A DNA stretch of 64,000 bases from Promicromonospora umidemergens (GCF_024171995.1 NZ_JAMTCT010000002.1:248001-312000), one strand, 5' to 3'; shown: positions 40,189-49,372, numbered from the stretch's first letter. Numbers and translations: made by a program. The notes: generated from the letters alone by a model not told the origin.

Positions 40189-40825
40189 TCAAGCATGGTT
40201 GGTCTCCGTTCGGTGCCTGGGGCCGACGCCAGGTTGGTAGACGGTCATTGAGAAACGGGTGACGGCGTCCGCGGGGTTGGCGTAGGAGTGCGGTTCGTCC
40301 CCGGTGAACGTCAGCGCGTCCCCGGCCGCGAGGGTGAACGCTTCATCAGCCACCGTGACGACGAGGACGCCGTCGAGCACTTCAAGGAGCTCCTGCGTAC
40401 CTGAGGTGTGGGCCTCGCTGGTGTGCGCCTCTCCCGGCGCGAGGGTCCAGTCCCACAGCTCCACGACGTCCGGTGGCTCGGTCCCGGCGACGAGGACACC
40501 TCGCCCGCCGGCGTCCCCGCTCCACAGCACAGCGCCCTCCCCGGCACGGGTGACCTTCACACGATCTTGCTGGGGAGGCTCGACCAACCGCGGGAAGGCC
40601 GATACCTAGTGCGTCACTCAGGCGCAGGAGGGTACCGATGCTCGGGTTCACCGCTCCCTGCTCGACCTTGACGACCATACGGCGGCTCACACCCGCAGCC
40701 TCGGCCAGCACGTCCAGCGTCCAACCGCGAGCCGTTCGCTCATCTCGCACTCGCGCGCCGATCACGGTAGCCAGCGAGTCTGTATCCAAGCCGATCGGTG
40801 CATCATAATGCACTGGCGAGTGCAC
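40189..40825 (-). pseudogene. XRE-cupin transcriptional regulator with a frameshift
   Basis: The N-terminal part has the XRE HTH (ARVRDERTARGWTLDVLAEAAGVSRRMVVKVEQGAVNPSIGTLLRLSDALGIGLP) in one frame. The C-terminal cupin (VLWSGDAGGRGVLVAGTEPPDVVELWDWTLAPGE, ELLEVLDGVLVVTVADEAFTLAAGDALTFTGDEPHSYANP) continues in another. The join lies near 40570-40600, where removing one G restores a normal ~200-residue regulator. It may be a decayed gene or a sequencing error. Divergent from the hypothetical membrane protein and next to the exporter it presumably regulated. Confidence 0.75.
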
Positions 40826-41869
40826 TATGAATGTGCGTGGTTCCGCACCGTCGTCGCTGTGCCGTCCTTAGCCCGGTTCCTCGACACGTCCGGGGCGCTC
40901 TGGTTCGATGACGGGGTGGTGACGCACCTCACGTGGGAGCTGGACGCCAGGAGATCCATCGAGCCGAGCCCGATAGCGTCGCGTTCCTCCCGGCACGGCT
41001 CGACGGGTCTGGCATCGGTCTGGGAAGAACTTCCGGCGTCGACCAAGGTCACCTGCCTCACCTTGCCACCGTGCGGGATTGCCCTCTCGTTCCTGGGTGT
41101 TGTCGGGGACCTCCGCGGCTGGTGGGAGGGCTTCGGCTTCGCAGCAAACCTGCTGTCGTCGCTGACCGGGCTGATGTTCGCGGTGCCGTTCGCTCTCGTC
41201 GTGGTCGGCCGGCTCGCGGAACATCAGGACGACGTCGTCGAGCAGCGCCGTGTCACCCGAATCTCTCGCCGCGAATGGGACCTGGTTGAGGCTGCCTGGA
41301 GCGAGGCGGCACGCCTGGCGCCCCACCTGCTGGACCTCTGCAAGGCGCGTGCCCTGCCGCCTGACGACCGATTCACACAGGCAGTCCGTTTCACACATCT
41401 CAGCAGGCAGCTCAGCATGCACTTGTCCCAGGTATCCACGCGGTGCGAGCAGCTCCCGGCACGATGGGAGTCCGCCGAGGTCGGGCTCAACCAGCGACGC
41501 GTCGAGGTCGGCTTCAACCCGCTCCCACCGTCGTGCGCGACTTTTTTGAACGCGGCCGCCGACGAATTCGTAGCGCTCCACGCGGCGTGCCGGGAGGAGC
41601 CGTCCTCCGGGGTCCTTGAGCGGGCCGGGGCCGCACTCCAAGCTCTGGAGTCGATGGGGTTGGCGGGCGACATGGGCGGGCTCGAACCACTGCAACAGAC
41701 CCTGCTGTTCGACCGGGCACCGAGGTCCCTCGGCGCCCGGCCCAACCCGTCGGCGGATTCGTACGAGAACTTCGGACGGCTTCTGCAGAGATCACCCCGG
41801 CCACTTCCACGCGTCTCCCTCCGTTCCGAGGTTCGCACGCAACTGCCCTCACGTGCCGCCCCGTCCTGA
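40808..41869 (+). CDS. Hypothetical protein with two membrane segments
   Basis: Up to 353 residues. The start is uncertain because the first codons overlap the opposite regulator; GTGs near 40916-40919 are alternatives. The recognisable part is LSFLGVVGDLRGWWEGFGFAANLLSSLTGLMFAVPFALVVVGRLAEHQ, a pattern (DxRGWW...NLxSSLTG...VPxALVV) recurrent in actinobacterial hypothetical membrane proteins. A long helical cytoplasmic domain with Arg/Glu-rich helices follows. No enzyme motif. Not recognised functionally. Confidence 0.65.
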   Translation: MHWRVHYECAWFRTVVAVPSLARFLDTSGALWFDDGVVTHLTWELDARRSIEPSPIASRSSRHGSTGLASVWEELPASTKVTCLTLPPCGIALSFLGVVGDLRGWWEGFGFAANLLSSLTGLMFAVPFALVVVGRLAEHQDDVVEQRRVTRISRREWDLVEAAWSEAARLAPHLLDLCKARALPPDDRFTQAVRFTHLSRQLSMHLSQVSTRCEQLPARWESAEVGLNQRRVEVGFNPLPPSCATFLNAAADEFVALHAACREEPSSGVLERAGAALQALESMGLAGDMGGLEPLQQTLLFDRAPRSLGARPNPSADSYENFGRLLQRSPRPLPRVSLRSEVRTQLPSRAAPS

Positions 41870-42183
41870 CGGGCCTCCACGTTCCGGCGCGCGAGCCTGC
41901 GCACACGGCCCACTGCTGGCTCTCCTCTGGCAAGAACAGAATTTCGCTGTATAAGCGCGCCACGAACAGCCACTCGAAAACGACATATAAAGAGCATTCG
42001 GATTGCCGGTGACCCTGGGGATCAATTTTGCACTGAAATGCATGACCTGATCTGCGGTTCAGCACCCAGCCCCTTGATAGCTGAAGGGATTCGGCATGCG
42101 AGCACAGGAACGACGTTCTAATTTGACTTGTCATTGTTCGCTCAGGCGGCACGTTGTCGTCGGCATACAGGAGGACTTGTTAC
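41870..42183. other. AT-richer non-coding interval before the CHRD/sortase pair
   Basis: No credible gene. Contains CAGAATTTCGC (41937-41947), similar to the repeat core near the recombinase, and GAACGACGTTC (42108-42118), an 11-nt palindrome. AGGAGG sits before the next ATG. Likely the CHRD gene promoter region; no firm -35/-10 pair found. Confidence 0.4.
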
Positions 42184-42945
42184 ATGCGCACGTCACGAAT
42201 CGCTACCCTCGCCGCCACCGCGGCTCTCGTCGGCCTGCCCCTGGCGGCCGGGCCCGCCATCGCCAACGCTCAGGACGGCGGTGAGCTCACCGCCGAGCTC
42301 AGCCAGCTCAACGACTCGGGTGCCTCCGGCACCGCATGGGCCATGGTCGACGGCAACCAGGTCGAGATCAGCCTCGAGACCGAGGGGCTGCTCGACGGTG
42401 CACCGCACGCCCAGCACATCCACATCGGCGGGCAGAACATGTGCCCGGCGAACGACCAGGAGGGCAACGGCTTCGAGGGCGCCCTGCAGACCAGTGACGG
42501 GGCCGACGAGTACGGCGCCATCGCGGTCTCGCTGACGAAGGAGCCGGGCATGACCGGCGCCGAGCACGGGCTCGACGTCGACAACTTCCCGGCCGAGGCC
42601 AGCTACACCTACTCGCGGACCATCGAGGTCTCCGAAGAGGTAGCCCAGCAGATCGCCGCCGGCGACGGTGTGGTCGTCGTCCACGGTGTCGACCACGACG
42701 GCTCCGGCAAGTACGACGGCGACACGAAGTCGGACCTCGACCCGGCCCTGCCGTCCGAGGCGACCGACCCGGCCGCCTGCGGTGAGCTCAACGCTGCTCA
42801 GATGAGCATGCCGCACGGTGGCGTCGAGACCGGTGGCACCAGCAAGCCAGGCATCGAGTACCCGACCGCGCTCGCATTCGGCACCCTGGCCCTGGGCCTC
42901 GGCGGTCTCGGCCTCTTCGCCGCCCGTCGCCGCGCCACCAAGTGA
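42184..42945 (+). CDS. Exported CHRD-like protein with a C-terminal membrane anchor
   Basis: 253 residues. Signal peptide (TSRIATLAATAALVGLPLAAGPAIANA). A CHRD-like beta domain (ELTAELSQLNDSGASGTAWAMVDGNQVEISLETEGLLDGAPHAQHIHIGG) with a conserved His-rich HAQHIHIG. A C-terminal hydrophobic helix (TALAFGTLALGLGGLGLFAA) follows, ended by RRRATK, a sorting-signal layout. There is no LPxTG; GGVETGGTSKPG sits where the sortase motif would be. AGGAGG precedes the ATG. Its stop overlaps the sortase start, so it is the probable sortase substrate. Confidence 0.82.
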   Translation: MRTSRIATLAATAALVGLPLAAGPAIANAQDGGELTAELSQLNDSGASGTAWAMVDGNQVEISLETEGLLDGAPHAQHIHIGGQNMCPANDQEGNGFEGALQTSDGADEYGAIAVSLTKEPGMTGAEHGLDVDNFPAEASYTYSRTIEVSEEVAQQIAAGDGVVVVHGVDHDGSGKYDGDTKSDLDPALPSEATDPAACGELNAAQMSMPHGGVETGGTSKPGIEYPTALAFGTLALGLGGLGLFAARRRATK

Positions 42946-43691
42946 CGCACACGAATCCTGGGCAGAACGTCGCACGCCGCCGCCGCCACACAGTGGTGGT
43001 GGCGGTGTGCGCCGCCCTGATCGTCGTCGGTGGCGGAGCCGTCACGTGGGCCGCGACCCAGCAGGTCGAGGCACCACCAGCACCCCCAGCGGCCAGCAGC
43101 ACGACGCAGGAGGAATCCTCCGCGTCGAGCACCGCTCCGCAGGATGCGGCCACCCAGCCGTCGGCCTCCGCGCCGTCGACGCCGAAAGCCGCTGCCGAGA
43201 GCTCGTCCCCAGCACCCGGAGTGCAGCCGCTGTCCGCGTCACCGCCCGTCGCGGTACGCATCCCGGGCATCGACGTCGAGTCGCCGATCCACGGGCTCGG
43301 CCTCGACGCAGAGGGCAAGCTCCAGGTCCCCACCGGGGAGCGCTACAACGAGGTCGCGTGGTACGACGGGTCGCCGACGCCCGGAGAGGTCGGCCCCGCC
43401 GTCCTGGAGGGGCACGTCACCGGGACCGGCTACGCTCCCTCGGTCTTCTTCGAGCTGGGCGACACCCGCAAGGGCGACCTCATCGAGGTCGACCGGGCCG
43501 ACGGCACCACCGCGACCTTCGAGGTGACCGAGGTCAAGAGCACCCCGAAGGACGACTTCCCCCGCATCGACGTCTACGGCGCGACCGACGGCCCGGAACT
43601 ACGGGTCATCACCTGCGGCGGCACCTTCGACAAGAACGCGGGGCGCCACCTGGACAACGTGATCGTCTTCGCGAAGCTCATCAAGGGCTGA
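42942..43691 (+). CDS. Class F sortase
   Basis: Membrane-anchored transpeptidase of 249 residues. One N-terminal helix (HTVVVAVCAALIVVGGGAVTWAA), a Ser/Pro/Ala-rich linker (about 45-100), then the sortase barrel: VRIPGIDVESPIHGLGLD, catalytic His in LEGHVTGTG, Cys in RVITCGGTFD, and Arg in KNAGRHLDNV. GTG start overlaps the CHRD gene stop (GTGA). It likely attaches that CHRD protein to the cell envelope. Confidence 0.9.
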   Translation: MTHTNPGQNVARRRRHTVVVAVCAALIVVGGGAVTWAATQQVEAPPAPPAASSTTQEESSASSTAPQDAATQPSASAPSTPKAAAESSSPAPGVQPLSASPPVAVRIPGIDVESPIHGLGLDAEGKLQVPTGERYNEVAWYDGSPTPGEVGPAVLEGHVTGTGYAPSVFFELGDTRKGDLIEVDRADGTTATFEVTEVKSTPKDDFPRIDVYGATDGPELRVITCGGTFDKNAGRHLDNVIVFAKLIKG

Positions 43692-43881
43692 CCCACCGAG
43701 CGCGGACATCCTCACATCGACCAGCTCTTGTGTCCGGCGACAGACGCCCGAGCCGCACGGCGTGGGTCTCACCAGGCGATTGTCCCCCTCTCAGCACCAC
43801 GTGCGAGTGAGGGTCCAGGGCGGCATCGTGTGCAACCCAGTAAAGCAGCTTGCTATCGCGCCTACCGCTGGAGAACACCAC

Positions 43882-44124
43882 ATGGCAACTGACTACGACG
43901 CCCCACGCAAGACCGATGAGGATGTCGAGCAGGACTCGATCCAGGAGCTGCAGGCACGTCAGTCCGACAAGTCCTCGGGCGTTGTGGACGAGGACGAGGC
44001 GACCAAACAGCTGCCGCGACAGGCGGACGAGTTCACGTGCTCCAGCTGCTTCCTCGTGCACCACCGCAGCCAGCTGGCCGAGGAGAAGTCCGACCAGCTG
44101 GTCTGCACGGAGTGCGCCGCCTGA
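43882..44124 (+). CDS. DUF4193 zinc-ribbon-like protein
   Basis: 80-residue acidic protein widespread in actinobacteria: ATDYDAPRKTDEDVEQDSIQELQARQSD, an acidic VDEDEATKQL middle, then CSSCFLVHH ... CTEC, a two-Cys-pair metal site. Function unknown in the family. The GAGAACACC before the ATG is only a weak ribosome-binding site. No operon partner. Confidence 0.88.
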   Translation: MATDYDAPRKTDEDVEQDSIQELQARQSDKSSGVVDEDEATKQLPRQADEFTCSSCFLVHHRSQLAEEKSDQLVCTECAA

Positions 44125-44278
44125 TCCAGGCCCGGGCACCGACGACTGGACGTGGCCTGGACGCAACACGCTGGTCGGGATTCGTCCTGGCGCGTCGTGG
44201 TCGCGCGGCTACTTCTGTGATGTCCCTGATCGGCGGCCGAGTGACGTTGACCCACCCGGCCGCCGACCTGGAACGGAC

Positions 44279-45226
44279 TCAGCTGTTGTTGTTGTTCTGG
44301 CTGACCCGCAGAGTGCCGTTGACGCTGTTGGGGAAGAAGCCTCCCTGGCTCACCTGGCCGGGGTTCAGGTAGACGATGTTGAGCACCTGGCCCGGGGTCC
44401 GGCTGTAGGCGATGCCGCTGGCGTCGGTAGGCACCAGGTTGGCAGCGCCGCGCTTGGTGATTCCCTGATCGAGGTCGGTCGTGCCGTCGAGGCTGTCCCG
44501 GGCGTCGGAGATAGCGTTGGCCGCATCGGCGAGACCCTTCTCGAACAGCGCGCTCCGGACCACACCTGCGTGGTAGGCCTCGACGGCCAGGATGCCTGCA
44601 GCGGCTTCCAGGTACGTCTTGTTGCTGATCAGCGGCGACGCACCCTTGTAGGCGGTGACGCCGACGTCCTCGAAGATGTAGGCCCCGAGCAAGAAGCTGT
44701 TCTCGTCGGCGAACGGGTTGAACGACTGACCAGGGCCGATCAGACCGGCGGCACGCGCCGCGGCGGTGAAGCTGTGCTTCAGATCGATGTTGGGCTGGGC
44801 AGCCTTGGCCCCACCCAGCGCCTTGCGCAGGAACGTGACGTGGGCGAGCTCGTCGCCGGCGATCTCCTGCGCGTACTGACGGATCCGCTTCGACTTGAAC
44901 GGGACCTTCGCCCCTCCGGTGACCTTGCCGATCGAGCCTCGGCCGTCGGTGAGCGAGGCATCGATCCCGCGGCCGGTGGCGGCGTAGGCGTAGAACTGCG
45001 CCTCGAGGTACTCCAGCTGGAGGGCGAAGTTGAGGATCGCCTCGTCGCTGATCTTCTTGCCGCTGTTCTCCTTGGCCGCCGCGCTCGGTGCGTCCTGCGC
45101 GAGCAGGGCCGCGCCGCCGATGACGCCGAGGCCGCCGACCCCCGCCGCCCGCAGGAAATTGCGACGGTCGGGCTGGCTCGCTGTGCTGCGGCCGATCATC
45201 TCGACCACCATCTTCTTTCCGAACAT
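44279..45226 (-). CDS. Tat-exported ferritin-like protein
   Basis: 315 residues. Twin-arginine signal DRRNFLRAAGVGGLGVIGGAALLA. Four-helix ferritin-like bundle with carboxylate/His ligands in LQLEYLEAQFYAY, EIAGDELAHVTFLRKAL, and GILAVEAYHAGVVRSALF. A C-terminal tail with NNNNS follows. Related to desiccation-associated and Rds1-like ferritin-fold proteins. Probably an exported diiron or stress protein; catalytic activity not established. Divergent from nothing nearby; its own promoter likely lies in 45227-45447. Confidence 0.85.
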   Translation of the reverse strand: MFGKKMVVEMIGRSTASQPDRRNFLRAAGVGGLGVIGGAALLAQDAPSAAAKENSGKKISDEAILNFALQLEYLEAQFYAYAATGRGIDASLTDGRGSIGKVTGGAKVPFKSKRIRQYAQEIAGDELAHVTFLRKALGGAKAAQPNIDLKHSFTAAARAAGLIGPGQSFNPFADENSFLLGAYIFEDVGVTAYKGASPLISNKTYLEAAAGILAVEAYHAGVVRSALFEKGLADAANAISDARDSLDGTTDLDQGITKRGAANLVPTDASGIAYSRTPGQVLNIVYLNPGQVSQGGFFPNSVNGTLRVSQNNNNS

Positions 45227-45447
45227 CGTGAACCCCTTGACTCTGATGGATGGAAAAGCACACGCCCGGATGCACAGCGGTCAAGGAGAGGCTCGGATCT
45301 ACGCTGTCGAGCTCCTGTTCCACCCCGGGGTGCGTAGTGGATTCGGAGCCCTGGGCGTTCCGGATTGGTAGATCACGTTGGCCAGCAGCTGACTACGGCA
45401 CACGGGCGCCTGCGCACGATGACCGTGGCGCCTTGATCGGCATCTGC

Positions 45448-46320
45448 TCAGCCGGCACGCTGAGCACGGCCGTAAGCAGCCAGCACGGTCGCCGTCGTCC
45501 CTCCGGTGTGCAGGTACCCGGAGTCGAGCACCTCTGCGAGGCCGGCCACACTGACATCGAGCATTCCACCGGCGTGCCGCACCTGTCCCGAGCCGGACTC
45601 CTGAGCCGCTGCGGAGAGCTCCAGCACATACCCAGCCATCGCGGCGAGCGAGGTGCTCCCGTGCGGGTCGGCGAAGTAGTAGATGACCTCGTACTGCATG
45701 AAGTCCACGCGAATCCGGTCGATACCTGCCGCCAGGTCTCGCAGGATCTGTGCGACCACACCAGGCTCCATGCCGCCAAGGAGCTTCACCGTCCGCATGC
45801 GGCAAAGCCCGTGCACGTGCAACGCCACAGCGCGACGCCGCGCCAGCGCAGGGTAGACCTCCAGGATCCACGAGACACCCGCGGAGAGCAGAGCGAAACC
45901 GATCAGACCCTCGACAGGAGCCACCAGCCTCAGCCACCAGGCCGCAGGAACCACGTCACCGAAACCGAGCGTGGTCAGCGTGACGACCGAGACATAGAAG
46001 GCGTCGACGAAGTCGCTGCGCCGCGTCGGCTCGAGGCTCGTGCTGTAAGAGAACGCCGTCCCCATGTGAGGCCAGTACACCAGGGCCCACCCGAGGACGA
46101 TGAGCCCTACCCAGACCACCGTCACAACCACCATCGCCGCCGGCCCGCTCAACCTGACCGCACGCGTCCCGAGGCGGTGACAGGACCACCACACGGCGCT
46201 GGTCACCACCACGCTGATACGGCCGCGTCCGCTGGGATGCAGCAGAGTCTGGAACACGTCCCGCAGCGCCGCGAGCACGAGGACGACCCCGACCCCGGTC
46301 GCCACGACGGTCACGACCAC
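45448..46320 (-). CDS. Two-pore-domain-type potassium/ion channel
   Basis: 290-residue membrane protein. Several N-terminal helices, then a pore loop with selectivity filter TLTTLGFGDVVPAAWWLR followed by APVEGLIGFALLSAGVSWILEVYP, the Ion_trans_2 pattern. The C-terminal ~130 residues are cytoplasmic and helical (GMEPGVVAQILRDLAAGIDRIRVDFMQYEVIYYFADPHGSTSLAAM), not a recognisable RCK/TrkA domain. Monovalent cation conductance expected; GFG in place of GYG is seen in some K+ channels. Confidence 0.83.
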   Translation of the reverse strand: MVVTVVATGVGVVLVLAALRDVFQTLLHPSGRGRISVVVTSAVWWSCHRLGTRAVRLSGPAAMVVVTVVWVGLIVLGWALVYWPHMGTAFSYSTSLEPTRRSDFVDAFYVSVVTLTTLGFGDVVPAAWWLRLVAPVEGLIGFALLSAGVSWILEVYPALARRRAVALHVHGLCRMRTVKLLGGMEPGVVAQILRDLAAGIDRIRVDFMQYEVIYYFADPHGSTSLAAMAGYVLELSAAAQESGSGQVRHAGGMLDVSVAGLAEVLDSGYLHTGGTTATVLAAYGRAQRAG

Positions 46321-46387
46321 GTCGGCTCACCCCGGCAAGCCGCCCCGAGCTCCGCCTGCGCCACTGGTTCGTCCATGGCGATCCACG

Positions 46388-46597
46388 CTACTCGTCGGGG
46401 ACCCACCGCAGCACATCTCCCGGCTGGCAGCCGAGAGCCTCGCAGATCGCGTCGAGCGTCGAGAACCGGACCGCCTTCGCACGGCCGTTCTTCAGCACCG
46501 ACACGTTGGCCGGACTCAGGCCGATCGCATCGGCGAAGTCGCCGACCGACATCTTCCGCTTGGCCAGGAGCACATCGATCTCGACGACGATCGCCAT
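46388..46597 (-). CDS. Small XRE family regulator (YozG-like)
   Basis: 69 residues: LLAKRKMSVGDFADAIGLSPANVSVLKNGRAKAVRFSTLDAICEALGCQPGDVLRWVPDE, a minimal Cro/C1 HTH with the ALxCQPGDxL ending. The ATG overlaps the stop of the DUF2975 gene (TGATG), the usual pairing for this family, in which the small HTH protein regulates its membrane partner. Inverted ATCGA-rich sequence at 47097-47135 may be its operator. Confidence 0.9.
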   Translation of the reverse strand: MAIVVEIDVLLAKRKMSVGDFADAIGLSPANVSVLKNGRAKAVRFSTLDAICEALGCQPGDVLRWVPDE

Positions 46598-47091
46598 CAG
46601 AGCACGCCGTCCAGCTCGGTCTGTGCGTCCGTCGCCCGTTCGATGAGCCGATGGGTCACGAACACGACACCGAGCAGCGCGACCCCGACCACGGATCCCA
46701 GGCCGCTCGCCATCCACAGCCCCAGGTCCCCCATGTCGTCGGGCATCGGGATCCCCACGAACGTCAGGTACACGAAGAAGCCACCGGTGAGCAGCGTCGC
46801 GGCGCCGATCGCCGCGCCGATCGTGATCACCCAGGGCTGCGTGCCCGGCCGGAAGAAGGTTCCCGCCTGGGCACGGAACACAAGGGTCCAGAGGGCCGCG
46901 AGCGACACCTGCGCGCAGGCGATGAACGCGATCCCGACGGCCAGGAGCGGGGCACGGTAGGGCTCGTACGCCGGAAAGTGCCTGACCTCGTCGGCCGCGA
47001 TCCCGGGCAGGATCACGGCCTGGGCGAACAGGGCGAGGGCGATCCCGACGAAGATCAGCAGCGTGAGCATGGCAAAGACAATGCGGTTCAT
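46597..47091 (-). CDS. DUF2975 membrane protein
   Basis: 164 residues with four helices (IVFAMLTLLIFVGIALALFAQAVILPGIA; LLAVGIAFIACAQVSLAALWTLV; WVITIGAAIGAATLLTGGFFVYLTFVG; GLGSVVGVALLGVVFVTHRLI) and a short cytoplasmic tail. The DUF2975-XRE gene pair is common in Gram-positives. The function is not established. Translationally coupled to the HTH gene downstream. Confidence 0.88.
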   Translation of the reverse strand: MNRIVFAMLTLLIFVGIALALFAQAVILPGIAADEVRHFPAYEPYRAPLLAVGIAFIACAQVSLAALWTLVFRAQAGTFFRPGTQPWVITIGAAIGAATLLTGGFFVYLTFVGIPMPDDMGDLGLWMASGLGSVVGVALLGVVFVTHRLIERATDAQTELDGVL

Positions 47092-47252
47092 ACCGCGATT
47101 ATCGATGCGTATCGCTCGATAGTCAATCGATCCGTGGTGGTATTCGAGCGATGGCGAGCTGTGACCGGATGCTGACCTGCGACTTCATGAAACTGGCCGA
47201 AGGCGACACGGTCACCGCCGGAGCCCCGCTCTCCCAGGTTGGCCGGCGGGCT

Positions 47253-48524
47253 TCAGCTTCGCCGGACCACCTCCAGCCGGGTCAGACGCCTACCCCGGAC
47301 TGCGGTAACGACCAGGTCCAGCCCACCGACATCGACGGTGTCGCCGACCTCGGCGACCCGGCCCAGGCGGCTGACGACGTAGCCCGCCACGGTCTCGTAC
47401 GGACCGTCGGCCAGCTCGACCCCGGCCTGCTCGGCGAACTCCTCGATGGTGATGCCGGCCTCCACGCACGTGGTGCCGTCGGCCGACGCGGGTTGCGCGA
47501 CCTCAAGCGTGTCGTGCTCGTCGCGGATGTCGCCGACCATCTCCTCCACGAGGTCCTCGAGCGTGACGATCCCGTAGGTCCCTCCGTACTCGTCGACCAC
47601 CACGGCCAGGTGACGTCGCTCCCGCCGCATCTGTGACAGCGCGGGGATCAGGTGCGTGGTGGTCGGCAGGTAGAGCATGGTGCGCGTCAGCTCGCGCACC
47701 GGCGTCGTGCCCGAGACGCCGAACAGGTCCCGGACATGCAGGACGCCGATCACGTCGTCGAAGTCTGCGCCGGTGACCGGGTAGCGCGAGTACGGGCTGG
47801 CCTGGACGATCTCGAGCACCTCGGACACCGGCAGGTCGCCGGCGACGAAGGTCACCTCGCCACGGGGGCGCATCACCTCGCTGACCGACCGGTCGGCGGC
47901 ATCGAAGACATCGCGCAGGATGCGACGCTCCTCCTCGGGCAGCCCTTCGTGGGCCACCACGACGTCCCGCAGCTCCTCCTCGCTCATCTCCTCGGAGGTG
48001 GCCCGCGGGTCTCCGCCGAGCAGGCGCACCACCGCGTTGGTGGACACGGACAGCAGCCACACCACCGGGCGCATCAGGCTCGCGAACCGGTCCAGCGAGG
48101 GCCCGACGGCCAGCGCGACGCTCTGGGAGCGCTGGAGCGCGAACCGCTTGGGGACCAGCTCGCCGAGCACGAGCGAGAGGTAGGCGATGACCAGGGTCAG
48201 CACGATCAGCGAGATGGTCTGTGCGACGTCGTCGGGCATCCCGAGGCCCATGAGGACGGGTGCGAAGTCCGGGGCCAGCGTCGAGGCACCGTAGGCGGCA
48301 GAGAAGAATCCCGCGACCGTCACGCCGATCTGGACGGCGGCGAGGAACCGGTTCGGGTCCCGGGCGACCGCGGCAACCCGCCCGCCACGCCCGCCCTTGG
48401 CCTCCAGGCGACTGATCTGGCTCCCGCGTAGCGAGACCAGGGCGAGCTCCGTGCCGGCGAAGACGCCGCCGATCAGGATGAACAGCAGCACGAGCGCGAT
48501 GTTGACCCACGTGTCCTGGTCCAT
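47253..48524 (-). CDS. CNNM/HlyC-CorC family membrane protein
   Basis: 423 residues. The DUF21 membrane domain (about 1-190; VNIALVLLFILIGGVFAGTELALVSLRGSQI ... LVLGELVPKRFALQRSQ) is followed by a CBS pair (DRSVSEVMRPRGEVTFVAGDLPVSEVLEI ... GVLHVRDLFG ... LAVVVDEYGGTYGIVTLEDLVEEMVGDI) and a C-terminal CorC_HlyC domain (YVVSRLGRVAEVGDTVDVGGLDLVVTAV). Usual length. Bacterial members are implicated in Mg2+ efflux or ion homeostasis. Nothing in the neighbourhood narrows this. Confidence 0.92.
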   Translation of the reverse strand: MDQDTWVNIALVLLFILIGGVFAGTELALVSLRGSQISRLEAKGGRGGRVAAVARDPNRFLAAVQIGVTVAGFFSAAYGASTLAPDFAPVLMGLGMPDDVAQTISLIVLTLVIAYLSLVLGELVPKRFALQRSQSVALAVGPSLDRFASLMRPVVWLLSVSTNAVVRLLGGDPRATSEEMSEEELRDVVVAHEGLPEEERRILRDVFDAADRSVSEVMRPRGEVTFVAGDLPVSEVLEIVQASPYSRYPVTGADFDDVIGVLHVRDLFGVSGTTPVRELTRTMLYLPTTTHLIPALSQMRRERRHLAVVVDEYGGTYGIVTLEDLVEEMVGDIRDEHDTLEVAQPASADGTTCVEAGITIEEFAEQAGVELADGPYETVAGYVVSRLGRVAEVGDTVDVGGLDLVVTAVRGRRLTRLEVVRRS

Positions 48525-48719
48525 CAGACGCCCACCTCCCGCATCCGGCTCGGGCGGTGGGCGCAGGGACTGTGCGTGTCATCCATGGCGACGAGTACAT
48601 GGGCCGAGGACTCGTGTGTCAAGCCGGGTCCAGGCCGGCCGAAGTTTGCCTGCCGAACTCAAGCCCGCTACGCCCGCCGCCGATCTTCGCCGCCAAGAGC
48701 TGCCCGCGGGCATCGTGGT

Positions 48720-49298
48720 TCACGACGAGCGACTTTCACCGGTGAATGCCCCCAGCGAGGTGATGAAGCGCTCGGCTGCGGCGCCGATCTCGGCGGTAGG
48801 GGTCAGCAGTCTTTGCAGCAGGAGTCCTCGCAGGCACGAGGTGGCGATGATGCTCTGCTGTTCTGCCTGCGCCGGCGTGGCGCCGTCGCGAAGGGCGGCC
48901 GCTTCAAGGATGTGCGCCAGGTCGTCTAGGTCCGCGACGAACTCGTGGAACACATCGTGTTCGTAGACGGCGAGCCCGACCAGATGGAAGAAGGCACGGA
49001 TTCGATCCTCGTGCGCGGGGTCCGAGTAAAAGTTCCAGATGGCCCTGCACAGGGCTTCGAACCCGAGCTCGTCGCCGGCCGCGGCGATGACGAGGTTGTC
49101 TCGGCGGCGAGCCTCTGAGAGCACGGCACGCAGCAGACCTGGCCGCGAACCGAAGTGATAGGTCAGCAGCGTGTGGTGCACGCCGAGCCGCTCTGCGACC
49201 TGGCGCATCGAGAGGTTCGCGCCCGGGCCGTTCTCGCCGAACTCATCGAACAACGCCTGCAGCAGGCGTTCCCGCCCTTCTCCGATCGGCGACCTCAC
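48720..49298 (-). CDS. TetR family transcriptional regulator divergent from an esterase
   Basis: 192 residues from GTG 49298, chosen because AGGAGGG lies six nt upstream. HTH: RERLLQALFDEFGENGPGANLSMRQVAERLGVHHTLLTYHFGSRPGLLRAVL. The C-terminal helical domain has no obvious ligand motif. It is divergent from the esterase gene at 49410, with two 25-bp repeats between them, so it very probably represses that gene and itself. Confidence 0.88.
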   Translation of the reverse strand: MRSPIGEGRERLLQALFDEFGENGPGANLSMRQVAERLGVHHTLLTYHFGSRPGLLRAVLSEARRRDNLVIAAAGDELGFEALCRAIWNFYSDPAHEDRIRAFFHLVGLAVYEHDVFHEFVADLDDLAHILEAAALRDGATPAQAEQQSIIATSCLRGLLLQRLLTPTAEIGAAAERFITSLGAFTGESRSS

Positions 49299-49313
49299 GG
49301 CACTCCCTCCTGG

Positions 49314-49372
49314 CGAACTCACCACTGTCGAGTACAGTACCGCACGTCGAACTCACCACTGTTGAGGACGGT
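49314..49372. promoter_or_regulatory. Two 25-bp direct repeats in the TetR/esterase divergent promoter
   Basis: Copies at 49314-49338 and 49348-49372 start with the identical 15-mer CGAACTCACCACTGT and match at 22 of 25 positions. Within copy one, ACTGT-CGAGT-ACAGT is an inverted repeat. Start-to-start distance is 34 bp. Likely tandem TetR operators. Confidence 0.7.
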
